Made by a program: the position numbers and the translations under genes | In this document: one piece after another, positions 57,454 to 64,000 of the stretch | Position numbering within the stretch: position 1 is the stretch's first letter | Layout of the letters: the number at the start of each line of letters is the position of its first letter | Notes under the pieces: model-generated | What the model was told of the DNA's origin: nothing | What the model saw: only the letters and a program-made list of their open reading frames with translations | The model's database searches: none | Source: Streptomyces sp. R21 | GTDB taxonomy: Bacteria > Actinomycetota > Actinomycetes > Streptomycetales > Streptomycetaceae | Length of the DNA stretch: 64,000 nt | Direction of reading: 5' to 3' | NCBI RefSeq assembly: GCF_041051975.1 | Contig: NZ_CP163435.1 | Location: 4,278,001-4,342,000, forward strand

Positions 57454-58784
57454 CGGTCGACGCCTCCCATCACGGGGTCGATGGACGCGACGGCGACGAT
57501 GACGTCGGCGACCTGGCCGCCCTCGCACATCGCAGCCATGGCCTGCAGGTTGGTGAAGGACGGGTCCCGGAAGTGGACCCGGTAGGGGCGGGTGCCGCCG
57601 TCGGAGACGACGTGCACTCCGAGCTCGCCCTTGGGCGACTCGACCGCCGCGTACGCCTGTCCCGGCGGGACGCGGAAGCCCTCGGTCACCAGCTTGAAGT
57701 GGTGGATCAGGGCCTCCATGGAGGTACCCATGATCTTCTTGATGTGGTCGAGGGAGTTGCCGAGGCCGTCGGGTCCCAGGGCGAGCTGGGCGGGCCAGGC
57801 GATCTTCTTGTCGGCGACCATGACCGGGCCGGGCTGGAGCCGGTCCAGGCACTGCTCGATGATGTGCAGCGACTGGCGCATCTCCTCCAGGCGGATCAGG
57901 AAGCGCCCGTAGGAGTCACAGGTGTCGGCGGTCGGGATCTCGAAGTCGTAGTTCTCGTATCCGCAGTACGGCTGCGCCTTGCGCAGGTCGTGCGGCAGGC
58001 CCGCCGAGCGCAGGATCGGGCCGGTGGCGCCGAGGGCCATGCAGCCGGCCAGGTCGAGGTAGCCGACGTCCTGCATGCGGGCCTTGAAGATGGGGTTCCC
58101 GGTGGCGAGCTTGTCGTACTCGGGAAGGTTCTTCTTCATCTTCTTCACGAACTCGCGGATCTGGTCCACCGCGCCGGGCGGCAGGTCCTGGGCGAGGCCG
58201 CCGGGCCGGATGTACGCGTGGTTCATCCGCAGGCCGGTGATCAGCTCGTAGATGTCGAGAATGAGTTCACGATCACGGAAGCCGTAGATCATGATCGTGG
58301 TGGCGCCGAGTTCCATGCCACCGGTGGCGATGCACACCAGGTGCGAGGAGAGTCGGTTCAGCTCCATCAGCAGCACGCGGATGACCGAGGCGCGGTCGGG
58401 GATCTGGTCCTCGATGCCGAGGAGCTTCTCCACGCCGAGGCAGTACGCCGTCTCGTTGAAGAACGGCGTCAGGTAGTCCATGCGCGTCACGAACGTGGTG
58501 CCCTGCGTCCACGTGCGGTACTCGAGGTTCTTCTCGATGCCGGTGTGCAGATAGCCGATGCCGCAGCGGGCCTCGGTGACCGTCTCGCCGTCGATCTCCA
58601 GGATGAGGCGGAGCACGCCGTGGGTGGACGGGTGCTGGGGGCCCATGTTGACGATGATGCGCTCGTCGTCGGACTTGGCCGCGGTCTCGACGACCTCGTC
58701 CCAGTCGCCACCGGTGACCGTATATACGGTGCCCTCGGTGGTCTCACGGGCCGATGCGGCAGAAGAAGGGGTCTGCGTGCTCAC
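57450..58784 (-). CDS. nuoD: NADH-quinone oxidoreductase subunit D (quinone site)
   Basis: 444 aa from a GTG at 58784 (4-bp overlap with nuoC). 49-kDa subunit, hydrogenase-like fold. NMGPQHPSTHGVLRL carries the quinone-site His; RMDYLTPFFNETAYCL, ELNRLSSHLVCIA, and the C-terminal DIVIASIDPVMGGVDR-like VIVAVASIDPVMGGVDR are diagnostic. Separate from nuoC, unlike the E. coli fusion. Confidence 0.98.
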   Translation of the reverse strand: MSTQTPSSAASARETTEGTVYTVTGGDWDEVVETAAKSDDERIIVNMGPQHPSTHGVLRLILEIDGETVTEARCGIGYLHTGIEKNLEYRTWTQGTTFVTRMDYLTPFFNETAYCLGVEKLLGIEDQIPDRASVIRVLLMELNRLSSHLVCIATGGMELGATTIMIYGFRDRELILDIYELITGLRMNHAYIRPGGLAQDLPPGAVDQIREFVKKMKKNLPEYDKLATGNPIFKARMQDVGYLDLAGCMALGATGPILRSAGLPHDLRKAQPYCGYENYDFEIPTADTCDSYGRFLIRLEEMRQSLHIIEQCLDRLQPGPVMVADKKIAWPAQLALGPDGLGNSLDHIKKIMGTSMEALIHHFKLVTEGFRVPPGQAYAAVESPKGELGVHVVSDGGTRPYRVHFRDPSFTNLQAMAAMCEGGQVADVIVAVASIDPVMGGVDR

Positions 58785-59533
58785 GAGTACGACCTCCGCT
58801 GGTCCGGAGCCGGGATCTGGGCGCCCTTGTACTCGACGGGGATGCCGCCGAGGGGGTAGTCCTTGCGCTGCGGGAAGCCCTGCCAGTCGTCCGGCATCAT
58901 GATCCGCGTCAGCGCCGGGTGACCGTCGAAGATCAGGCCGAAGAAGTCGTACGTCTCGCGCTCGTGCCAGTCGTTCGTCGGATAGACGGGGACCAGCGAG
59001 GGGACGTGCGGATCCGCGTCCGGGGCACTGACTTCGAGGCGGATCAGCCGGTTGTGGGTGATCGAGCGCAGGTGGTAGACGGCGTGCAGCTCGCGGCCCT
59101 TGTCGTGCAGGTAGTGGACTCCGCTGACGCCGGTGCACAGCTCGAAGCGGAGGGCCGGGTCGTCGCGCAGGGTCTGGGCGACGCGGACCAGGTACTCACG
59201 TTCGACGTGGAACGTGATCTCGTCGCGGTCCACGACCGTCTTCTCGATCGCGTTCTCGGGGACGAGTCCCTGTTCCTCCAGGGCGCCTTCCAACTCGTCG
59301 GCGACCTCGTCGAACCAGCCGCCGTAGGGGCGCGTGGCCTCGCCCGGGAGCCGGATCGAGCGGACCAGGCCGCCGTAGCCGGAGGTGTCGCCGCCGTTGT
59401 TGGCGCCGAACATGCCGCGCTGGACGCGGATCTCCTCGCCCGCGTCGCCGCGCTGGCCGGGAAGGTTGGAGGCGCTCAGGTCCTTCTCGGGGTTCACCCC
59501 GTTGTTCGCGCCGTTGCCGTTCGCGTCGCTCAC
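58781..59533 (-). CDS. nuoC: NADH-quinone oxidoreductase subunit C
   Basis: 250 aa from a GTG at 59533 that overlaps the nuoB stop. 30-kDa subunit: HYLHDKGRELHAVYHLRS and the signature ERETYDFFGLIFDGHPALTRIMMPDDWQGFPQRKDYPLGG. An Asn/Gly-rich N-terminus (SDANGNGANNGVNPEKD) is extra. Scaffold for NuoD and NuoB. Confidence 0.97.
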   Translation of the reverse strand: MSDANGNGANNGVNPEKDLSASNLPGQRGDAGEEIRVQRGMFGANNGGDTSGYGGLVRSIRLPGEATRPYGGWFDEVADELEGALEEQGLVPENAIEKTVVDRDEITFHVEREYLVRVAQTLRDDPALRFELCTGVSGVHYLHDKGRELHAVYHLRSITHNRLIRLEVSAPDADPHVPSLVPVYPTNDWHERETYDFFGLIFDGHPALTRIMMPDDWQGFPQRKDYPLGGIPVEYKGAQIPAPDQRRSYS

Positions 59534-60084
59534 CGCAGCAGGCCCTTCATCTCGATGGTGGGAAGCGCCTTGAGTGCCGCTTCCTCCGCCTCGCGGGCCG
59601 CCTCCTCGGCGTTCACGCCGAGCTTGGAGGACTGGATCTTCTGGTGGAGCTTGAGAATCGCGTCCATCAGCATCTCGGGCCGTGGCGGGCAGCCGGGCAA
59701 ATAGATGTCGACCGGGACGATGTGGTCGACTCCCTGCACAATGGCGTAGTTGTTGAACATTCCGCCCGACGAGGCGCAAACGCCCATGGAGATGACCCAC
59801 TTGGGGTTCGGCATCTGGTCATAGACCTGCCGCAGCACCGGCGCCATCTTCTGACTGACCCGCCCGGCGACGATCATCAGGTCGGCCTGGCGAGGTGATC
59901 CGCGGAAGACCTCCATGCCGAAGCGCGCCAGGTCGTATCGCCCGGCGCCGGTCGTCATCATTTCGATGGCACAGCAGGCGAGTCCGAATGTCGCGGGGAA
60001 GACGGACGCCTTGCGCACCCAGCCCGCGGCCTGCTCGACGGTGGTCAGCAGGAAGCCGCTCGGCAGTTTTTCTTCGAGTCCCAT
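59530..60084 (-). CDS. nuoB: NADH-quinone oxidoreductase subunit B (cluster N2)
   Basis: 184 aa from ATG 60084 (MGLEEKLPSG), with AGGGG upstream. Four Cys ligands of N2: the tandem pair in FGLACCAIEMM, then GVCASSGGMF and PGCPPRPE. Passes electrons to quinone at the NuoD interface. Starts 13 bp after nuoA. Confidence 0.98.
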   Translation of the reverse strand: MGLEEKLPSGFLLTTVEQAAGWVRKASVFPATFGLACCAIEMMTTGAGRYDLARFGMEVFRGSPRQADLMIVAGRVSQKMAPVLRQVYDQMPNPKWVISMGVCASSGGMFNNYAIVQGVDHIVPVDIYLPGCPPRPEMLMDAILKLHQKIQSSKLGVNAEEAAREAEEAALKALPTIEMKGLLR

Positions 60085-60097
60085 GCTTAAAGGCCCC

Positions 60098-60457
60098 TCA
60101 GTCCCATTCCAGGCCGCCGCGCCGCCATACGTACGCGTACGCGACGAAGACGGTGAGCACGAAGAGCAGCATCTCCACGAGCCCGAAAACACCCAGGGCG
60201 TCGAAGGTGACGGCCCAGGGGTAGAGGAAGACGATCTCGATGTCGAAGACGATGAAGAGCATCGCCGTCAGGTAGTACTTGATCGGGAAGCGCCCGCCGC
60301 CGGCCGGCGTGGGGGTCGGCTCGATACCGCACTCGTAGGCCTCGAGCTTGGCCCGGTTGTATCGCTTTGGACCGATTAGCGTGGCCATGACCACGGAGAA
60401 GATCGCAAAGCCTGCCCCGAGGGCTCCCAGTACGAGGATGGGCGCATACGCGTTCAC
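60098..60457 (-). CDS. nuoA: NADH-quinone oxidoreductase subunit A
   Basis: 119 aa from a GTG at 60457 preceded by GAGGAG. Three helices with the conserved loop YECGIEPTPTPAGGGRFPIKYYLTAMLFIVFDIEIVFLYPWA (Cys and acidic residues near the quinone chamber). First gene of the operon nuoA-N; a Rex-like operator lies 108 bp upstream. Confidence 0.98.
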   Translation of the reverse strand: MNAYAPILVLGALGAGFAIFSVVMATLIGPKRYNRAKLEAYECGIEPTPTPAGGGRFPIKYYLTAMLFIVFDIEIVFLYPWAVTFDALGVFGLVEMLLFVLTVFVAYAYVWRRGGLEWD

Positions 60458-60564
60458 CGCTCCTCGCTCCTCTCAGTCGGCACTGACTGCTGGCGGATGC
60501 GTCGGGCGAGCTCCCTCACCTCACGTGCCCCACGCCCCGCCCGTCCCGGCGAAGATCGCGTACA

Positions 60565-60580
60565 TGTGAAGCAGGTCACA
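60565..60580. promoter_or_regulatory. Rex operator upstream of nuoA
   Basis: TGTGAAGCAGGTCACA matches the Streptomyces Rex site TGTGAAC-N3-TTCACA at 11 of 13 fixed positions. It lies 108 bp upstream of the nuoA start and overlaps possible minus-strand promoter elements (TTGTGA at 60577-60582). Rex is known to repress respiratory genes when NADH is low relative to NAD, and to release them when NADH accumulates. The sites are seen; binding is inference. Confidence 0.7.
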
Positions 60581-61199
60581 AGCCCAACTGCCCCGCATCT
60601 TATGCCTGCCGGTCTGTGATCTGCGACACGGGGGTCATCAAGGACTTTGTGATCTCCACCACCAGGCGAAGGATCATGAAGTCGGATGAGCAGTGATCTT
60701 CGTACGCGAAGCAGTCGACTGATCACCAAGAGGTGACATTTTACCTCGTCATTGCTGGTCGGGGCGGTCTTGCATTATCAAGAGGCCGTCCTTCAGGGCA
60801 AATTGGTGCTGGACCAGATCCCTTGATAGAGGAGCCCGTTCACACATCAGAGGGAGGAGTGTGGACGGAAGTGGACGCGTGCACGCGTTCACGAGCGTCG
60901 GCGACCGCCGACTACGCGCGGGACGCGGCCGCCGCGGTGACCGTTCCGTGACCTGCGCCACATTCACAGAAGACCGAATAAACCGGGCTTGGCCACCGGA
61001 CTCAACCAGTGGTAAGCGGAGGGCAATTCGGGCGTAACGATGAAAGGCCTTGATCACGGCCCTGATCACCCATGTCCACAATGCCCGTTACGGCGTCAAT
61101 AAAGAGTGACGCGTGGGAGATTCGGCCGCCGATTGAACAACTGTGGCGCACCACACGTTTCTTGAAGGTATGGAGGAGCCCCTGATACCGGTTGTACCC
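60581..61199. other. Intergenic region between nuoA and the NlpC/P60 gene
   Basis: About 620 bp without a convincing gene, somewhat AT-richer than the surroundings. It contains weaker Rex-like halves (TGTGATC near 60617 and 60649), a TGTGG-N4-CCACA inverted repeat (61142-61155), and an ATGTCCACA sequence near 61072. A short open frame (60733-60951) starts too close to its ribosome-site-like GGAGGAG to be convincing. I could not place the promoter of the NlpC/P60 gene. Confidence 0.5.
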
Positions 61200-62015
61200 A
61201 TGTCCCACACCGCTCACATACGCAGCCACCGGAAGCCCCGCCGCAACGCGTCGACGCTCGCGATGCGCGCCGGAGTTGCCGGTGGCGTCCTCAGCACCCT
61301 GGCAGTGGCCGGTGCGTCCGGTTCGGCGAACGCTGCCGAGCCCGTGACGCAGACGCTCGAACTGCCCACCCTGACGGCCGACCTGGCCACCCAGGTCGCG
61401 GAGTCCGCCGACGCCACGCAGCAGGCCGCGGCGAACTACGAGCTGCAGGCCGAGCGTGACGCGGCCGCGGCAAAGGCCGCCAAGCAGGCCAAGGCGGACC
61501 TTGCGGACGCCAAGAAGAAGGCCGAGGCGAAGAAGAAGGCCGAGGCCGCTCGCAAGGCCGCCGCCGAGGAGGCCGCCTCGCGTTCCGCGGAGCGGACCAC
61601 CCTCTCCGCGTCCGCCTCCGCGTCGACGTCCACGTCCACGAACGTCTCAGCCCCGGCCAGCGGCAGCGTCGCGACGGTCATCTCGTTCCTCAAGGCGCAG
61701 GTCGGCGACGCCTACGTCATGGGTGGCACGGGCCCGAACGCGTGGGACTGCTCCGGTCTCGTGCAGGCCGCCTTCAAGCAGGTCGGCGTCGATCTGCCGC
61801 GCGTCTCGCAGGACCAGTCGACGTCCGGTACGCCGGTCTCGCTCTCCAACATCCAGGTCGGCGACGTCCTCTACTGGGGTTCGGCCGGCTCGGCGTACCA
61901 CGTGGGTGTCTACATCGGTAACGGCCAGTACCTGGACGCGGCCAACCCCTCCAAGGGCGTCGTCATCCAGGACCTCTCCGGCTACCCGGCCACGGGTGCG
62001 GTGCGGGTGCTCTAG
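61200..62015 (+). CDS. Secreted NlpC/P60 peptidoglycan endopeptidase
   Basis: 271 aa taking ATG 61200 (MSHTAHIRSHRK) as start, which gives a normal signal peptide ending SGSANAAEP near residue 46. A GGAGGAG lies 22 nt upstream, so an upstream in-frame start (ATG 61170) is not excluded. After the signal comes an Ala/Lys/Glu coiled-coil region (about 68-125, KAAKQAKADLADAKKKAEAK...), a Ser/Thr linker, and the NlpC/P60 domain (about 150-271). The catalytic Cys is in NAWDCSGLVQAAF, His in AYHVGVYIGNG. It cuts the gamma-D-Glu-diaminopimelate bond or similar cross-links outside the cell during growth and division, like RipA/CwlO-type enzymes. Confidence 0.92.
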   Translation: MSHTAHIRSHRKPRRNASTLAMRAGVAGGVLSTLAVAGASGSANAAEPVTQTLELPTLTADLATQVAESADATQQAAANYELQAERDAAAAKAAKQAKADLADAKKKAEAKKKAEAARKAAAEEAASRSAERTTLSASASASTSTSTNVSAPASGSVATVISFLKAQVGDAYVMGGTGPNAWDCSGLVQAAFKQVGVDLPRVSQDQSTSGTPVSLSNIQVGDVLYWGSAGSAYHVGVYIGNGQYLDAANPSKGVVIQDLSGYPATGAVRVL

Positions 62016-62030
62016 CCAGCGGTGACAACG

Positions 62031-62068
62031 CAGATGGTCGCCTCCCCGAGGGGGGAGGCGACCATCTG
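62031..62068. terminator. Very strong bidirectional terminator
   Basis: CAGATGGTCGCCTCCCC (62031-62047) and its perfect 17-bp complement (62052-62068) with a 4-nt loop lie between the convergent NlpC/P60 and reductase genes. Confidence 0.95.
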
Positions 62069-62082
62069 GCGTTCTCGGACCG

Positions 62083-63378
62083 TCAGGCCTTCGGGGCCAC
62101 CTTGGACAGGCCGTTGATGATGCGGTCCATGGCGTCGCCGCCGGTCGGGTCCGTCAGGTTGGCGAGCATCTTGAGCGTGAACTTCATCAGCATCGGGTGG
62201 GTCAGGCCGCGCTGGGCGGCGATCTTCATGACCTTCGGGTTGCCGATGAGCTTCACGAAGGCGCGGCCGAGCGTGTAGTAGCCGCCGTAGGTGTCCTTGA
62301 GGACCCGCGGGTAGCGCTGGAGGGCGATCTCGCGCTGGGACGGGGTGGCGCGGGCGTGGGCCTGGACGATGACGTCGGCCGCGATCTGGCCGGACTCCAT
62401 GGCGTACGCGATGCCCTCGCCGTTGAAGGGGTTGACCAGGCCGCCCGCGTCGCCGACCAGCAGCAGCCCCTTCGTGTAGTGGGGCTGGCGGTTGAAGGCC
62501 ATCGGGAGCGCGGCGCCGCGGATCGGGCCCGTCATGTTCTCGGGGGTGTAGCCCCAGTCCTCCGGCATCGAGGCGCACCAGGCCTTCAGGACCTCGCGCC
62601 AGTCCAGCTCCTTGAAGGCGTCGGAGGTGTTCAGGACGCCCAGGCCGACGTTCGACGTACCGTCGCCCATGCCGAAGATCCAGCCGTAGCCCGGCAGGAG
62701 GCGGTCCTCGGCGCCCCGGCGGTCCCACAGCTCCAGCCAGGACTCCAGGTAGTCGTCCTCGTGGCGGGGCGAGGTGAAGTACGTGCGGACCGCGACGCCC
62801 ATCGGGCGGTCCTCGCGGCGGTGCAGGCCCATCGCCAGGGAGAGCCGGGTGGAGTTGCCGTCGGCCGCGACGACCAGCGGCGCGTGGAAGGTGACCTCGC
62901 GCTTCTCACCGGTGTCGCCGAGTTTCGCGTGCACGCCGGTGATGCGGCCCGTGCGGTCGTCGATGATCGGGGCGCCGACGTTGCAGCGCTCGTACAGCCG
63001 GGCGCCCGCCTTCTGCGCCTGCCGGGCCAGCTGCTCGTCGAAGTCGTCGCGCTTGCGGACGAGTCCGTAGTCGGGGAAGGAGGCGAGTTCCGGCCAGTCC
63101 AGCTGGAGCCGGACGCCGCCGCCGATGATGCGGAGGCCCTTGTTCCGGAGCCAGCCGGCCTCCTCCGAGATGTCGATGCCCATCGAGACGAGCTGCTTGG
63201 TCGCGCGGGGCGTGAGGCCGTCTCCGCAGACCTTCTCGCGCGGGAAGGCGGTCTTCTCCAGGAGCAGGACGTCCAAACCCGCCTTCGCCAGGTAGTAGGC
63301 GGTGGTGGAACCGGCTGGCCCGGCCCCGACGACGATCACATCGGCGGTGTTTTCGGAGAGGGGCTGGGGCTCGGTCAC
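62083..63378 (-). CDS. Geranylgeranyl reductase family flavoprotein, probable menaquinone side-chain reductase (MenJ-like)
   Basis: 431 aa from a GTG at 63378 (VTEPQPLSEN), with GGGGAG 8 nt upstream; the ATG at 63429 has no ribosome site. FAD motif DVIVVGAGPAGSTTAYYLAKAGLDVLLLEK, the family hallmark PREKVCGDGLTPRATKQL, and LLLVGDAGGLVNPFNGEGIAYAMESG (third FAD motif) are all intact. Family members reduce isoprenoid double bonds with NAD(P)H or a reduced partner. In mycobacteria the close relative MenJ saturates one unit of the menaquinone chain. Next to nuo, with a polyprenyl synthase in the same window, the same role is plausible, but archaeal-type lipid or chlorophyll-like substrates are other family options. 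Probably membrane-associated. Confidence 0.9.
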   Translation of the reverse strand: MTEPQPLSENTADVIVVGAGPAGSTTAYYLAKAGLDVLLLEKTAFPREKVCGDGLTPRATKQLVSMGIDISEEAGWLRNKGLRIIGGGVRLQLDWPELASFPDYGLVRKRDDFDEQLARQAQKAGARLYERCNVGAPIIDDRTGRITGVHAKLGDTGEKREVTFHAPLVVAADGNSTRLSLAMGLHRREDRPMGVAVRTYFTSPRHEDDYLESWLELWDRRGAEDRLLPGYGWIFGMGDGTSNVGLGVLNTSDAFKELDWREVLKAWCASMPEDWGYTPENMTGPIRGAALPMAFNRQPHYTKGLLLVGDAGGLVNPFNGEGIAYAMESGQIAADVIVQAHARATPSQREIALQRYPRVLKDTYGGYYTLGRAFVKLIGNPKVMKIAAQRGLTHPMLMKFTLKMLANLTDPTGGDAMDRIINGLSKVAPKA

Positions 63379-63476
63379 GGCGGGATCTCCCCAAGGTTCG
63401 AAATCTACGTGCTGACGGGCACTGGACATGGGCAGTCTATGCAGCGGTACTGATCACCCGGCTGAAGGGCTGCCCC

Positions 63477-63983
63477 GTGAACCGAGCGCTCCCCGACGTA
63501 CTGCTCCGCGTCCCCACCGACGAGGATGCCTTCGCCTGGCACCGGATCTTCGCCGACCCGGACGTCATGGAGTTCCACGGCGGCAGGGCGGCCGAGTTGT
63601 CCGTCTACGAGGAACTGACCGCCCGGCAGCGGCGGCACGACGCCGAGCACGGTTTCTGCCTGTGGACGATGCTCGACGAATCGGGCGAGGTCATCGGTTT
63701 CACGGGCGCGCAGCCGTGGCCGCACAGCTGGGGGCCGACGGGCCAGATCGAGATCGGCTGGCGGCTCGGCCGGGCGCGCTGGGGCCGGGGATACGTCACG
63801 GCGGCCGCGCACACGACGCTGGACCGGGTGCGCGCCGCGGGCGTCACCGACGTCGTCGCCATGGTCAACGCGCGCAACGAGCGCTCCATCGCGGTGACCA
63901 GACGGCTCGGGATGGAGCTCGCCGAGAGATTCACGAGCCCGAGGTCGCAGGAGGAGGGGCACCGCTACCGGCTGGCGCTCTGA
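63477..63983 (+). CDS. GNAT-family N-acetyltransferase
   Basis: 168 aa from a GTG at 63477 with GAAGGG 7 nt upstream. Acetyltransf_3 (RimJ/RimL-like) pattern: LLRVPTDEDAFAWHRIFADPDVMEFHGG, GFTGAQPWPHSW, EIGWRLGRARWGRGYVTAAAHTTLDRV (acetyl-CoA loop R/Q-x-x-G-x-G/A as RARWGRGYV), and MVNARNERSIAVTRRLGMELAERF. The gene is complete; the window ends 17 bp after its stop. It transfers acetyl from acetyl-CoA to an amine on a small molecule or protein N-terminus; the substrate is unknown. Divergent from the reductase gene with 98 bp between. Confidence 0.88.
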   Translation: MNRALPDVLLRVPTDEDAFAWHRIFADPDVMEFHGGRAAELSVYEELTARQRRHDAEHGFCLWTMLDESGEVIGFTGAQPWPHSWGPTGQIEIGWRLGRARWGRGYVTAAAHTTLDRVRAAGVTDVVAMVNARNERSIAVTRRLGMELAERFTSPRSQEEGHRYRLAL

Positions 63984-64000
63984 GCGCTCCCGAGTCCGGC

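Noticed and set aside
60733..60951. Small open frame (72 codons) with GGAGGAG nearby between nuoA and the NlpC/P60 gene
   Set aside because: The candidate GTG codons lie immediately after GGAGGAG, too close for a ribosome site. The peptide is low-complexity and a second frame over the same bases is equally open. It may be chance.

Overview
The window is high-GC actinobacterial DNA, almost certainly a Streptomyces chromosome. The evidence is very high third-position GC, many GTG starts, TGATG/ATGA-coupled operons, a complete 14-gene nuo operon, a c-di-AMP (ydaO-type) leader in front of a LysM cell-wall hydrolase, and a modular NRPS cluster. I see no tRNA, rRNA, IS element, prophage or CRISPR array.

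Layout. (1) 1-16035, minus strand: the upstream end of an NRPS gene cluster in a tightly coupled operon: a cysteine-synthase-like enzyme (SbnA type), an MFS exporter, an ornithine-cyclodeaminase-like dehydrogenase (SbnB type), a methyltransferase, then three NRPS genes, A-PCP-C, A-PCP and C-A-PCP-C-A-PCP, the last running off the left edge. The SbnA/SbnB pair makes L-2,3-diaminopropionate (Dap), and the first A domain has an acidic pocket that fits a diamino acid. (2) 16.2-22.5 kb: flavodoxin-like reductase, an ABC-2 exporter, a LolA/DUF2092-like secreted protein, a CHRD-domain secreted protein and a polyprenyl diphosphate synthase. (3) 22.8-34.2 kb: POT peptide transporter plus CocE/NonD hydrolase, two paralogous proteins of unknown function (one short, one long), the riboswitch-controlled LysM/transglycosylase, a HAD phosphatase, an ATP-grasp plus FAD-oxidoreductase operon, and fumarylacetoacetase (tyrosine catabolism).

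(4) 34.3-41.6 kb, plus strand: the most unusual locus. A GntR/UTRA regulator is followed by a two-cluster ferredoxin, an SsuA/NMT1-like lipoprotein with a C-terminal NosL-like domain, an ABC permease, an ABC ATPase, and an AprA/fumarate-reductase-like flavoprotein fused to about nine HEAT repeats. Two translation-initiation regions and one N-terminal coding segment in this operon consist of short perfect or near-perfect tandem repeats. I read it as an uncharacterised import-and-redox system of unknown substrate.

(5) 41.7-44.4 kb: recQ and a small secreted protein. (6) 44.5-60.5 kb, minus strand: nuoA-N, encoding respiratory complex I, with a near-consensus Rex operator upstream of nuoA. (7) 61.2-64.0 kb: a secreted NlpC/P60 hydrolase, a geranylgeranyl-reductase/MenJ-like flavoprotein and a GNAT acetyltransferase. 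The polyprenyl synthase (21.5 kb) and the reductase (62.1 kb) could supply and tailor the menaquinone that NuoD/NuoH/NuoB use.

All functional calls come from reading motifs and gene order. No database search was run.
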